Positions 45,284 through 60,200 are shown, counted from the stretch's first letter. The stretch is 64,000 nucleotides of DNA from Undaria pinnatifida (GCA_012845835.1 JABAKD010000030.1:12937580-13001579); one strand, 5' to 3'. Notes: generated from the sequence alone by a model not told the origin. Translations and numbers: made by a program.

Positions 45284-48200
45284 ATGTCCGAGGCCGATGA
45301 AAGCGACAAGAGCATCCCTTACTTTTTCCCGGATGAGTGTCCTGTACGGTTCACGCTGCAAGTATTCCCGCATTCAGGTATGTTGTCGGCAGGACTAGCT
45401 ACCGATACGGTCGGAAGCACCTTTTTTTCGTGTTTCCGTTGCCTGGTTGCCTCGGAAAGTCTTATATGGTGCGATTCCTCCACCTGTCCAGTCCACGATA
45501 GGGCTAGAGGATTCCTTCTCGCCATGCACGAGGTGCTCGTAGAAGAAAGCCAGGACAATATTTTCCTAGCACAACGGTCTGAAAATAGGTACATTGCCAG
45601 CAACAGGGGTCGCAGGGTGGTGTTCCTTCCTCTTCCCATACTCCTTGTTGGTGTCGTCCACACTGCTACTGCTTTACGTTTGTACATACAGCGATGCTGT
45701 TTCAGAACACTCCCTCTGTGGGGCCGTTCTTTTCGCTCGTTTGCTCGTTGACGCTGAGACGCATTCAAAGATTCATAGTACCACGAGCGGGGCAGCAACG
45801 CTATCATGATTGCGCCCGAGCATAGGATAAACAGGTCGAGCGATCAAATGCAATCGTGACCGCATTCCCACAGTCTAGAGTCGACCGCTCAAGCCCCCGT
45901 ATCCCCCATTGGGTGCTGTCTTCGTGTGTTCGTTCTGTTCGCTGCTCTGTCTGTTGGGCCCAATCCCACCGTGGGGTCGGTACGGTTTATCGTGGGTCGG
46001 TAGGGTTTACGGTGAGCCCTGCCCATTATTGCAGTCCCTTCGTGCCTGTTATTGCAGAATCCGCGACGACGCGATTGTGTTCGACCTCCCCTCGCCCCCC
46101 TCCTCCTCCCGATCGCAAGTCGTTGTTGGGTCGCCGGTAGCGCTTTCGCTTTTAGCCCTGTTTACTTGTTCCACGATTTTAGCGCTTTCGCTTTTAGCCC
46201 TGTTCACTTGTTCCACGATTTCGAGGTAGCTCGTTGTTGCGAGGCGCGACAACCTCCTATTTTGCGACAGAAAAGCCATAGACTAAACATAGAGCAGTAC
46301 CTGTACTTGATGCTGACCGCTGCACAAACCAGGTCATCAAGTCAGCTGTAAAACATTTGAACATATTATACATGTTTGATTTGCGTGTACGGATCCAATC
46401 GCCGGTCGTGCACTTTCTGGGGGCAAGGCGCAATTGCTTACAGCAGTACTATACACGAGCATGCATCAGGAGCGATGCCCCCCTGGGTTGTCTGCGCACT
46501 GCCTGCCTGTTGTAATGGTAGTTGTCCTCCACGTTGGTCAATTGTTTCGTATGATTTGGTATGGTTTGGCATGGCATGGTTTTGATACGGCACCGGGCTA
46601 CCGGATGTCGGTGCCAGTACCAGTAAGGCGTGCCGCTTGCTTTCTGTACATTTGGCAAGACGCGATCAACCCTGCATGTTGGAATTTCTATCGACAGCGA
46701 CGGGCGGGACGATGCCGTCAGGTCCATGTGTGCAAATGGGACGGTTATTTTATCGAAGTCACCCCTCTTTACCTGCCCAAGCTTTGAGAGGGCGGCCGTG
46801 TTTTTCCTTACCCCCCCCGCCCGCCCCGCCCCCGCCCGTGCCCTCCACGCCTCCTCCTCTAATGAATTACCATACCATGTTCCACGGTGGCCCGCCGACC
46901 ATTCTGACGGCTGCAGCTGCGGTCAAGGACGCGGCAGGCGCGCCTTGGGCTTGCTCCGTTTCTCCCTTCGTAGACGCGGAGCCGCTGGAGCCCCTCTGCA
47001 ACGACGACGGGCAGAGACAGCCCCCGCTGCCACCGCCTGTGCCGATCGGCAAGGTGGCGAGGTGCGAGGAGTGCTTCGCCTACATCAGTCAATTCAGCGA
47101 CATCACCCCCAGGTTCGTACAGACCACAAACAAAAACGAGCAAAACGAAAAATCGCCTCTGAAACCGAGTACGGATTTTTGTTGTACCGAATGGTCGACT
47201 GACCGACCGACTGGACCGCACGATCGACGGACAGACGGACCGATTGAAATCCGAATGACCACTGACCAAACTACCGATATGTTGGAACCCTAAAACCATT
47301 TTTTCGACAGACCGACAGACCGGTTGAATGACCGAATGACCGACTAACCGACCTACAGATGGAATGACTGACCTATGACGCGTGATAAAACCTTTCGCCA
47401 GACAGTGCCCCGACACACGCGCACTGCCGTCTATTTCGAAAGCCGGTCGGGGCTTTGTAGTTTTGCTGAAGGCGTTGTTTCTCCCTCTCCGCACTGTGCC
47501 CTTTCCCGCGAAACGGTCGGCCTTGCTTGTGTGTATTGGTCTTCCGACCGCCGACAGGTACTGGAAATGCGCGCTCTGCGGGCACATGAGCCGCTTCACG
47601 CAGGAGCTCTCTCGATACCGCAAAAACAACGCCTTCCAAGTCTTGCCGGAGCTATCGCAAGAGGTAGAGCAGTAGGTTTCGATATTAGTTGGGAGCGAAC
47701 TATTTTCAGTCCTTCGAGTGGCAGTCGAGAAAATCATAACATTGTTTTTTTCGACTGGTTGTGGATGAATGAGTTGGATGAACGGGGCGCTGGCTTGCTT
47801 GTTGTTTTCAGTGCCTGATTGCGTCGCTTGCGTGCGTCGCTTGTCGCTTGCTGCTTTCGCGGCCGCTTGCTGCTTTCGCGGCCGCTTGCTGCTTTCGCGG
47901 CCGCTTGCTGCTTTCGCGGCGGCCAGCCGGCGTGTTGGTTGATTGGTTTGCGTGTTCGTTTATAGTGTTTGATTAGTTTGTGATTTGGTTAGTTGGCTGG
48001 TTAATTGGCTACCAGGTATATGGTTACCATGGTTGTCGCCAGTTGGTTGTCTGGTTGGTTGAATTGTTGGTTGTGTTGGTTGGGGGTTTGTACATTTGTT
48101 TTGCTTGGCAGATCAACCGCAGCCAGTGGAGTAGCATCGCCACCGCTGGAGGGAAATGGCCGAGCATTCCTCTGACGACCCCTTCGTACTGCATCCATGT

Positions 48201-51200
48201 AATTGTAGCTCCCCAACGTATAGCATACTACGTTCTACGATGGGGGCTTGGCACGCTCACCGCCCCTCAGGCCGCGTTTACAGCCACGTTATACTTCATC
48301 CTAGTCTTTCCTGCAAGTAGACTGTCGCTCTCACGGAGTCCTGTTGTCCTGTCCCTGCCTCCCTCCCCTTGTTCGCCGGTAGACGGTGGAGTTCGAACTC
48401 CCGCTCAAGACCAAGGGGGCTAAGTTGCGAAGCGGAGAGGTGAGATAATGGAGCTGTGTTGTACATCACAAGCGTGCCCCCTGCTCCCCCTCCCCCCCTT
48501 GCGCACTTGACGACCCAAGGGCAAGTGCCAATGCCAGGTACCTGACTCCTGCGCTCGGTGTGCGCGCGTGTTTCGCTCAGCAGCAACCTCGCGCGGCCAA
48601 CTAACTCAGACACAACTGTCCAAAAAATGGTGTTTTCCTGGTATGTGTCTTGGTAGATAGATATGGTTGGTTCGCGTGTGGCGTTGGTAGAGTTTGGAGA
48701 CATGTCCGGTGGCTGAAAATTGTGACCCTGCAGCACCACATTCCGTCCTACTTTCGGCTCTTCGTCGGAAAAACGCCTGCTAACCCACCGCCGCCGCCCT
48801 CGCCTTTCCCCTTTCCGTGAACGCGCGGCGGAGTCGACCTGTTGCGTGTGAGCACGCCCCGACCCCCTATGCCCCTCGTCTCTTTGGCGATGGGGACAAA
48901 AGGCCAAGGTCCTCGCGAGCTCGTGGTTGGAGAGGTCAACGTTCAAGGATTCATACCCATCGCTCCTCCCCCCCCCCCCCCCCCCCGGGCGTGTACGCCT
49001 TCCCAGGTGCTTCTTGAGGCGGGGTATTTGGCCAAAGAGCCAGCGGCCGCCCGGCCCGTTGTATACCTTGCCGTCATCGATGAGTGTGGAGGGCAGGAGT
49101 ACCACGACGTCATGGCGGAGGCAAGTGTGTGTTTTGTTTTGCTGGCCCCGACTGAGTATCACTTCTCCACCGTCGGGATTGCGATATTGTAGTGTATTGG
49201 GTTTTGTCGCGTGGTGTGGTGTCTTGTGTGGTGTGGTGTGGTGTGGTGTGGTGTGGTGTGGTGTGGTGTGGTGTGATGTGGTGTGGTGTGGTGTGGTGTG
49301 ATGTGGTGTGATGTCGTGTCGTGTCGTGTCGTGTGGTGTGGTGTGGTGTGGAATGGTGTGGTATGGTGTGGTGTGGAGTGGTGTGGAATGGTGTGGTGTG
49401 GTGTGGTGTGGTGTGGTGTGGTGTGGTGTGGTGTGGTGTGGTGTGGTGTGGTGTGGTGTGATGTGGTGTGGTGTGGTGTGGTGTGATGTGGTGTGATGTC
49501 GTGTCGTGTCGTGTCGTGTCGTGTCGTGTCGTGTGGTGTGGAATGGTGTGGTATGGTGTGGTGTGGAGTGGTGTGGAATGGTGTGGTGTGGTGTGGTGTG
49601 GTGTGGTGTGGTGTGGTGTGGTGTGGTGTGGCGTGGTGTGGCGTGGTATGGTGTGGTGTGGTGTGGTGTGGTGTGGTGTGGTGTGGTGTGGTGTGGAATG
49701 GTGTGGTGTGATGTGTGATGTGTGGTATGTTGGACGGTCGACACAATTTGGTGTTAGACGGCTGGGTCTAACGAGAGTGGTGGGTCAGGGAAGAACGGGA
49801 TTAGTTCATGACTTCGGGTGCTTTTGAGGACTTTTCTTTATTCATCATGTGTTGATTAGTTGGTCTCCTTCGGCTAGCGGCGGCGAAGGTGTCGGAACTA
49901 AACGATAAACGAACGCTGGCGACCGACGAAAACGTTGACACTAGTGCTAAAAGTTGGCAAGAAGCCCAAACAGAGCACGTTTTGCACGAAACCGTAACAC
50001 AGCACGTGTGACCGATGCCAATGCCACCACTGCGACCGCGCCGCCGTCGCCGCCGCCGCCCCCACCCCCACCGTTGCTGCCGCGTTCTATTATCCTTCCT
50101 GGTTACCGACCCAGGTCTTGGACGGGTGCGCGAGGAGCCTGCCGGACGATACCCGCCTCGGAGTGGTGACAATGTCGGATCGCATAGGCCTCGTGGATCT
50201 ACTGGCGCCCTTACCCCACGTCCAGTTCGTCGACATGGGATTGGGACAAGGGGCGGGTGGCGGGGAAAGGGTAAGTGAAGGTTATGGTGGTGTCGGCGGC
50301 GGTGGCTGTAGCGGTGGCGATGACGATAGGGGTGACCTGAGCGGTGATGACAATGGGTGGTGCGGCGATGGCTGGTTGCAACGGTGAATTGGTGGAATGA
50401 CTTGCCCAAGTCAACAGTTTGTGGTTGTGTTCTCTGGTTGGGATAGGGTTTGTTCGGGATAATCTGGGTGCAAGGATGCATGAGCGGCAGAGGGCTATTG
50501 TGGTCTTTTTCTGTGTCGTGTTGTGTTGTGCTTCGTTTTGTGTTATGTCCTGTTTTTTCATGTTTTGGCGCTTTTTCTGTTGACTGGGTAGGTGGGGTAT
50601 TGCACGATTTCCTGCCGCTTCCTCTTCTAAATCGAGCGGGCAATATGGCACGAGTTTTAGGGTATCCTCTTCGAAGAGGAGAAGTAATGCCCTGCGATGT
50701 CGCCCCTCCTTCCCGCCCTCCTCCTCATTCCCCCCGCCGCACTCTTGTGATGCAAGGGGGGCGTGAGTCTATCGGACGTAATGTCCTTGGATGAGCTGTT
50801 TTGCCCGCTTGGGGGAAACCGGGAGCGCATTTCGGCGAACGTCAGTGGGCTACGTCGGGCGTGCCGTGCGGGTGGCGATATTCCTACTGGTGAGTCGGTG
50901 GGTCCGTTGGGAAGCGGAGCTGTCGATAGACCTACGGCGTCTCGTTCTGTTGGTGGTGTTTGGCCTCTGCTGCTGTTGGTGTTGGTGTTATTGGTTTTGG
51001 TACTGGTGCTCTTGGGGTTGGAGATGTTGGTGATGTGGTTGTTGGTTGTGATGGTAGTGGTGGTGTTCTTGTTATGTTGTATAGTGATTGTTGTGGTTTT
51101 TGTGGTTGTTGTGGTTTTAGTGGTTGTTGCTGTTGGCGCCGTTGCCTCTGATGTTGATGCTATCCGTGTTGGCGGGGAGTTAGGAGGAAGAGAACGGGCG

Positions 51201-54200
51201 ACACACCTGTTGGTTCTTGTTCTAGTTGCGCCGGCACTTCGCGGTCACATGTCGACGCTCTTGCAGCGTGCGCTCTCCTTTGTTGCTGCTTTTGCTCTAG
51301 TGGGGGGTACGATAGGCGGGGTACACACGTTAAGGGCGTATCTCACCGTGTCTATAGACGTAGAGGTGACAGTTTCGCTTTTGTGGTTTCCAGCGTGATA
51401 ATGATGCAAGAGGATGTGAAAATATCGTCCAAGCACAGCCCGTCGCATTCATTCCCCCTTTCACGCGCTCTGCTGTTCAAATCTCCGCTCACAACGCCTC
51501 CCCCGGTTTTCTATCTCTGCGACTAGAGCAAAGCGGAAGCCGTGCGACTGGGCTCACCGTCAAGCTCCTTCTAGATCTCCTACTCGGATCAGGACCATCA
51601 CCCGGGGGGGGTGCGGGCATGGGTTCCGCCGCACCCTCCGGCGGAGGCGTCGCCACTAGAAGGGACGGCGGTGGACAAGGGGACGGAGGGAAAGTCCCCC
51701 CTGCTGTGGAACGCGGCGAGGGGTTCACTTTTGCCGGCTGCCGGCTGATGCTCTTTTTAGGGGGTGCCCCCGATCGAGGGCCCGGGGCGGTGGGTTTGGT
51801 TTATCTGCCTTTGGCGGCGGGGGCAAGGGGGGCAGACGGGGAAGGGGAAGCGGAAGGGGACGGCTTTGCTCATGATCAGTTGTTTCGCGGAGAGGTGAGG
51901 GGGTGGCGAATCAGGAGGGCATGCTTTTGGTTGTAGCGAGGTGGAATCTGTTTAGGGGGGGAATGGGCGGCGGGGGGGGGCGGGTAAGAATGAAAGTGTA
52001 CGCGCGGTATATTTTTTTATGGGGATGGCATGTGTTCATCGTGGCAGGAGAAAGCTGCTGTGCATGTGAACAGAGTACTGATGTAGAGTCGTGTTGCTGC
52101 TGAACCTTTTTGTGCTGCGTTAGGCGTCATATAAAGCATCGGCTTCGGTCGGGCCCTGTTTGGTGCGGAGGGCAAGTCTGAAGTTGACTTGTGGCACCTC
52201 TTCACATCACTCACATTCTCAACTGAGTCATCAGCATTCCAGCTCTTAAACAAACATGGAAACAACAACGAAAAAGCGAAAAAAACAACTGTCTCTTTTG
52301 CCCACATGCTCCTTTCCACGTGGCGGGGATGCTCCCTCCCCTTCCCTAGTCGAAGGCGCTGGGTTTCTACCGCGGGCAGGCGTACCGCGCTGCTTCGCGC
52401 GGGGTGAGCGTGGATGTTCACTGCTTCGCGAGCAAGACGTGCGAGCACTTCGGCCTTTCCTCGATGGCGCCGTTGGCGTTGACCACGGGTGGAAGCGTTT
52501 TTAGGTGAGGGGATGGGGGGTGCGTGATGTCGACAGGGCTTGCTTGCGCGTGGCGGTGGTTATTTCATGTGGTTATGCGGTGGTGTGGGGTTGCGGGCGC
52601 CTAGTTGTGTGCCTGCCCCCGTGCGGGCGAAAGACCGTAAAGCGATGTTCAGCAGGAAAAATTATGTGATGTGGAAGAGGCCTCGGCGGGGCAGGGGTTG
52701 GGGGAATGGTGCGCTCTTGAAGGGGGAAGAGGCGAACAGTTCGCGCTCGTCGCGTCGTTTTGTTTCGCCACGTCTTTTTGAGGCAGGAGAACGGACGGCC
52801 CCTGTCTACCGAAGCAGGAGGTTGTTCAAATCGATTACGGACGGAGGCGTGCGCCTGCGCTGCCCTTGCCTTTGTCTCATTGAGCGACTGACCCGTCTCG
52901 TCTTTCTCAGGCAATACGACTGGATCCGCCGCCCATTCCTTGCCCCCTCCTTCTCCCTTGGCGCCTTCCAGCCATATGGTTCTTCCTTTTCCCGTGAATG
53001 TGTTGTCAGGTTAAACCCTTGTCCTTGTCACCTCTTCGGTTTCTCACAGACATTCGCTTCTCCACCAGAGGGAAGGTGAACAGCGAGTGGCTGCTCTGGG
53101 AAAGGAAGTATGCGCAGATCTGTTGCGGACCAGGGTCTACGACGGCGTTTTGCGGTGAGCGGCTTGCGACGTTGAGGCCGGGAACGCTCTCTATCCACCC
53201 CCGGTACCCGTGCCTAGAGATGGGTCATCCTCTGGCATCGTACCGAAAGCCGCGAACCAGAATGTCCAGCTTGACCCCCCGTCCTCCCCCCGCATACCCT
53301 CCCTCCCGCCTCGCCGTCTTTATATAACACCTGTTGCTTCTTCGCCGATGCGTTTTCCTTCCTTATGCGCGACGGCAACATCAACGTATTCCCCAGCGTG
53401 CGCACGTCGGCGGAGTTCAACGTGAACAGGGACGGCGTTTACGGCAACCTCAGCGCCGACCTTCGCCTCGAGAATCTGTGGCACGTGGCCTCATGCGCCT
53501 CGGGTCAGGCGTTTGCCATGGACTTCGAGTTCCGGGGAGGGGGAGGAGGGGCGCAGCTAGAATGGAGCGACAAGGCGGACACCAGCTCCATTGTGCAGGT
53601 TAGACCCTGTCGACGTAAGCTCAGGGAGCGCTTTGTGCGAAATTTTACGCGGCGCTACACGCGACGCCTTTTACTCGCTTCTGCGAGCGCGACTACTTTG
53701 TTCTTGATTCGCTGCGTAGCCTTGCTAGGCGATCCATCGAAACAGCCCGAGAAGCTTGCGTGACAAGGCGGGGTGTGTTGACGGCACGCGGCAAGCTTCC
53801 TTTCTTCCGATGCGGTTACATGCCAACACCCTCGGCCCGGAGTTTGTATGCGTGTGTCCGCCACTATGTTAATTGATACAAGCGCTCCGCATGGATGCCG
53901 GAATTGGCCCGGCTGCACCCATGCTTCGGGTAGGGCAGAGGGCAGCGCTTCGACGTATTCGATTCAATATTCCATAGTAAAAAACGCTACCACACACGTA
54001 AACATAGTCTGATGCCAACAGTACGATATAGACTAACATTGGACAACTTACTGTCGTTTCTGAAGTTAATCCGATTCCGAGCTTCATCAGATTTCGATCG
54101 GATAAATCCGAGCACACGCCGACAGACCCTTGAGTCTGGCCACGAAGAAACTTGTCGAGTGCGCTGCTTATGATGTTTTGACTCAATCAAGCATCTGGGG

Positions 54201-57200
54201 ACAGCACGGTAACTGACCATGTCTGCTGAATGTTCTCTTCGTAGCCACTGAGAGGCGCGCACTGAGCCAGCTTCTGTTATACCAGGCATGATACTGTAGT
54301 ATCTGCAAGTACTCTCCGAGCCTCGCAGACCAACTGTGTGTAGTGTGATCGTGGAGAGACGTGCTGACGGTGTTCCAGACGCGAAACACGGTGTCGCTGC
54401 CTTTGTCATTCAACTCCTCGATTGCTGTTATAATGCTGCTGCTTGTTGCTATAGATCACTCGCTTCTTGTAGAACAGCGCTCAAGATGTTGGCAGTTAAT
54501 GATTTCAGGCTCGAGTGTTAAACGAAAAGAAAAATATGACATTTTTGCCTGATCGTCCGTTGGCCGGGGCTCGTACATAAAGTGAAAGCGCCACCCGGGG
54601 AAGATAGGATCCCATCCCGAGATCATAATCCATCCACACATCCACACCTCTACAACTCCGACAGTCCGGGGACGAACACGGATATCACCCGGGTTGACGC
54701 CTTCCCGCACGGTGTGGAAATCCCAACCCCACTGGCCGATATCTGGTTAGTTGAGACTCGCACATTGAGCCAGCTCCACCTGAGAGGATAGGGTCCCATC
54801 CCCCGTCCAGAGGTTGTTCCACATTTCTAAAACTTCGACAAACCGGGGAAGAAAGCCGAGTTCTATCGGGTCGACACCGGCCCGCACGGTGTGGAAAACC
54901 CAATCCCTTTGGCTAATCGCTGATTGATTCGAGCTCCACAGCGTTGCCCTAGAAGGGTTAAGGCCCACCAATGGGGGGCAGTTCCGCCGAACACGGTGGA
55001 GATAGCACCCCATCCCCGGTTCAGACGTCCCCCGAATCTCTACAGCTCCAACAACGCGGGACGATAACAATGATCTCCCGGATCGACACAGCCCCGCACG
55101 ATGTGGAAGCCCCAACCATATTGGCTTATCGCCGGTTGGCTGGGGCTCAGACATAGGAGCAGCGCCACCACGAGGAGGATGAAATCCCGTGCCCGTTTCA
55201 GAAATCCTTCTATTAATCTACAACTGCGACAAACCGGGGACGTAAACCGAGTTATCTCGGGTCGACACAGCCCCGCTTGGTGTGAAAGCCCTAATCACAT
55301 TGGCTTATCGCTGGTCGGCTGTGCAGCTCGTAGAGCCAGCGCCACCCAGGGACGATAGTGGCCACCCAGGGACGATAGCGGCCAGCCAGGGGGGTGGGGG
55401 GCAGTTCCAACGCACCCGAGGAGGATAGGGCCCCATCCCCGTTCTTTAAACCCTTCCATACCTCTTAAACTCCAACAAATCGGGGACGAAAACCGACCTC
55501 TCCGGGGTCGACACCACCCAACCGGTGTGGAACCCCTAGCTGAGGTTCGTATACAACGCCAGCGGCACAGAATAGGGTCCTGTCCCCGGTTCAGAAATCC
55601 TTCAAGGTATGGGGCCACTCGTACTGCTGTATTTTTATTCGTATACCCCCAGCCCGGTACACTGACCTTCCATTTGACCCCCCGCCTTGGTACCGCCCCG
55701 CACAGTGTGCAAACCCTACCTCCGCGTGCGCCATGGATGGGCTCGGCTAGGGTTCGTGGACAGAGCACACCACCGCTAAGAGATTCAGCAAGTTCAATGA
55801 CTGTCATCACATACTGGCCTGTTATTAATAGGGAAGTTGTACATTCAACACGGACCAGTTACATAATTCAGTCCAGATCGAGTGCGAGATCGGTGCAACG
55901 TACTTGGGTATCGAAGCTGCAGAAATATATCCACCTCAGGCCAGTGACAATGGAAGGCCAAAAGTTCAAAAATTCCAGAAGATCCCAGCCAAACTTTGCC
56001 TGAACGGTCGCCTACAGGCCCAATTTTGCAGGGTTTTTTCCTGGAACTTCCCAATTTTCCGGAAAAAAATGATCTCTCGCGGCGATCTTGGCTACCATCT
56101 GCTTGAGAAATTCTTAAGCAGATCTTGGATTAAACCCGGCGTGAGATCGTGTTCTCTCCACACACTCCGTTCGGCGAAATCAACGACAGCGTCGTGAACT
56201 CTGAACGTGGCGTTACGGGCTCCGACCCCCCCTTGGTGTACAGCGCTCACTCTACGGCCGGTGATTTGTGGCGGACGCCGATCAGGCTTCTGTTAAAAAC
56301 ACATTTGGCGGCTGGTGTGTAGAAAACTGAGACAAAAACTCTATCGTCTCCCAACGGGCGTAAAAACAGGATTTTGAGAGGATGTGACGAAAGACCGCAA
56401 GACAACACAATCAACCTCTCACGCCGTAGGGCATGGGTCGAGATGAACTGTTCAGCGCTGTCACCTACAGTATACTACACTCATGTGACCTTGTCCGGAG
56501 CGAAGAGCAGTGACCATGGATTATCTCTATCTCGAGATCGAAGGTCAATCGCGTTTGGTTGGCCATGTTGATCAAGGCTTGATGGAAAATTGATAAATTG
56601 ACCTTCTGGGCCGCATGACCAAAAAAATAGCCGGAAAAAAAAAACATTTTTTCCCCATAGCGACGTTACCCGGAATATTTCAGCAAATAACCCCCCCCAA
56701 AAAAATGTTTTTTTTCGGCCAAACTACCGGCTTTCCATTAGCATCGGTCTCGCAAGATTATCATCCAGCAATCAGCAGCGAGGAGCACCATTGTCAAGTA
56801 GGAAGCAACGCACAATTAATTGTCAACTAGCCACGTACCAACACGACACCCGCTTCCAGTTGACCTGCAAACGACCAAACCAGCGGCAACGCAGACAGGC
56901 ACCACAGGAACAGCACGCCTCCCACACCTCCTATACACGTACTGCTCCACAGAATCTTGGGGGGAAAAGCCGACCCCCCGATGCGATACTGGGACGAAAT
57001 AATGCAACTGGTTCCTTCAGTGGATACCGTCTCCTAAGACCTTTGCTTGGCGCAGCTCAACAAGAATATTTTTTCGCTTGTTTAGATTTATATCATATCA
57101 TATCTGAAGCAAGTCGTATCATATATCCGCCACAAAATAGATAAAAAAAGTTAATCGGAAGTTAGGGCACGTACGTACCAGGCCCATATTGGTACACACG

Positions 57201-60200
57201 TTCAAGACTCGCTGCTGAAACCGTCTACACCGCATGCTACCAAGGGAATCAAAATAGTTATGTAATAAATCAGGAGGAGAAAAAAAAACAGGAAGAAAGA
57301 AACAACAAGCGAATGAAATACCTGGTAGAAAACCAATCGAGGTAAACAACTCGCCATGGAGGGAAGGTGTAGCGAGGTAAAGGCAAAAACCACACAGCGC
57401 TAGAAAGAAAAACAAAAGTACGCGTCCGATAGATACCAAATAAAAACAGGCCAACCACGCATCTCTCTTTTGATGAAGAATCAGGATGACCACTGGGTGT
57501 TTTAATTATTACCGGCATGTCGTTGGGTAGAAAGAACCGACAGCACACACAACACACCCGGCACAGCGAGTGCTGCGCAGCAGATGTGCCAGACAGAGTG
57601 CTTGCGGATACGTACTCGCACGTACTCGTGTACGTGCTCGTACTCGTACCAAACGCTCGAGCTCGGGATGAATCTATAGACTACTGCTGTAACTATTTGT
57701 GCGTGTAGCCTGTGTGGAAACGATGTTCTCGTATTCGTATCAGGCATACGACAGCAGCAGCAGCAGCTCGAAAATCACCGAAAGTCAAAAGACGCAATAC
57801 TCGTACGGGTTCTACAGGGAGGAGAGCAGTGCTACACAGCAGGTCAAACTGCCCCAGCGTGATCAGGCACTCCACGAGAAGCTAGTACGCATACATCAAG
57901 ACGCGTTGGCTGTGAAGGGGAGCTGCCTACTACGTACATGCCAGGGTCAGCGGTTGTAGGAGGCTCTCGAGGATCGATATAACAACAACACAGCAGTAGT
58001 ACGATAGCGCAAACGCTTCGAGGCAGCCAAGAAGGAAGCGTTGTCGCGAAAAAATATAATGCCAATTTTGAAACGTTTTCCCGTGTTTTTTTCGTTCAAC
58101 CTGTCCATATGTCAAGATCCAAAGAAAAGGTCGAGAGTACCGCCCAATATAAAAATTCTCGACCACTTCTAGCTTGTCTCCCTTAGCCCCCTGTACACGT
58201 TCACGGCCAGGTACCGAACGGATAAGGAAGGGCGAGGGGCGTTGCAGCCGCCCCTCGAAGTCAACGCTCAAATAAAGGGGTTTGACCGAGAAATCCGAAG
58301 TTCGAGAATCCCATACTGAGGCCGACACGAAAAAAACTCCTTACCAATCCATGTCTCATCGTGTGTCGTACAAGTTCTTATATATACATCTATGCATGTG
58401 TCCATCTGAGTGAGCTTTAAGGCATGTGCTGATGTGCATGTGTCGATGATTTGTTTTAGTATAATTATCCCCCCCCGTCCACGCCGCTGTCAACATCGCC
58501 ACTCCTGCGTTACCGTATGTCGCGTATCTTGCTCCGCAGTCTGCTTTCGCTTACACGGCCGTCGTTCCCAGCGACGACGTCGGTGATGAGACGGACGTCT
58601 CCGGTGGTGACGGTGGGGGCGACCAAAGGGCGGCGAGAATGATGACGGTTCAACGACTCAGGGTTTCAACTGTTAAGGCGAAAGCGTCCCCTAGCGTAGG
58701 GACGGTGGCAACGATGGCAGACCCGGCCACCGTGGCAGCAGTGCTGGCGCATAAGGTCGTTTCCGAGGCACGGCGGAGGTAAAAGTCGCGGTAGATCGGA
58801 AGTGGGGCGGTGACGGGCTCAGGTTTAAACGTTTTGTTTTGTTGCTTTTTGTTCTTTTTTTCTCCTCGTGTAGCCGTTGCTCTGTTTTTGTTGTTTTGGT
58901 TGTGCGTTTTGTTTAGGGCAGTCCGCCAGTGTCAGCTGCGAACCCGGAGTGAATGTTTTATCTTTCTTCGAGCACGTCAGGGTCACAACTATAGTTGTCG
59001 CTCGGCACGCCTCATTCTCCTCTCCTTTGGTGAAACAGGTCACACTGAAACGGGTTTTTACGGAGGCCATGAGTCCCCCTCGCCCCCATAAGTATACCCC
59101 CCACCCTCCCCACCTCCACGACGCACATATCCGCGCCGGTGAAGACTGGATGAAACCCACCGCATTTCCAGAAATATGACGCCAAATCAGGCGCCCGCCC
59201 CTCCCTCCAAGCGCCTCTCTTGAGCGAACGCCTCACACGCTTTCCAAAACGAATTTTTTCGTGGTTTCGTGTCACGTTGCGCTCACTGTTGTTCCCTTGC
59301 CGCTTACCCCTACCAATCAGCGGCTTCGCCGAGGCTCGGGCCCTGTTGCGTGATTGGCTGGCCAACTTCATCCACGGACTATCGCAAAACTTGACGTTCC
59401 CAACCGAAGGGAACGGGTCTGCGGGCGACAACGGCGCGGAGGCTGAGGGGAAGTCGGCGATATTGGTGGATCATCCCCTGGTTGTTGCCGTGGCCAGGCA
59501 GGTGTTCGGCCTCCTTCAGTCTCCGCTGCTGCATCCCACGAAAGGCGTGACTGATGCAAGGTAAGGCATGGTAGGGCGCAGATAACTTGAGCGCAGACAC
59601 ATTTTGACAATTGAGGTGCGTTAGGTGTAACGGTCAGACACGGTCGCGTTAGGAGACAGCCCGGTTGGATACTGGACGGGGTTAATACACGGACGGCTGA
59701 CGACACATGTAAAAGACGGTGACCATCATACGGAACGGTAACTTTGTGGAACGGTGCGTGTACCACACTGTAAAGGGACGAGACAAATACATGCCCGGAA
59801 GCTAAGAAACATTATTTACGGCGCGAGGTGACATGGTGGTGAGGTGAGTCAAACTGTTGCTCCGCGCTCGCGGCTAGGGTTGACCCGGGACTGCTCTAAA
59901 GCAATATAACCTGTGATTATTCATCCGTGTCCTTGTTGCTGCTGTTATCGTCATTGTTTTTGTTCTTGTGCTCACCTGCTGCTGCGTCCCCCGTCGCTAT
60001 GCTCGTCCCTTCTTGCCATCTATCATAGGGTAAGCCTGTTGAGCCGTCTGTCGTCACTTGACGCCGCCTCGCTGTCGATCGCGCTCTACCCCGAGATGCA
60101 GGGCTACGCCACCCCCGACATTCGGCTGGACAACAACCTGCCACTCTCTAGGTGCGCACCCCGCCCCACCTCAGTCCCTCCCCTCCTCCCCTGCTCCCCT

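Noticed and set aside
48296-49744. 482-codon minus-strand open frame rich in His, Thr and Pro
   Set aside because: It translates the GGTGT satellite of SEC23 intron 5, and the rest overlaps real exons on the other strand.
50211-50651. Minus-strand open frames opposite SEC23 exon 6
   Set aside because: Shadow of the exon plus low-complexity intron sequence; no family resemblance.
51394-51526. Earlier acceptor for SEC23 exon 8 at TTTCCAG|CGTGAT
   Set aside because: Its phase conflicts with the strong exon 7 donor at 50890, while the acceptor before 51527 has a long pyrimidine tract and the right phase.
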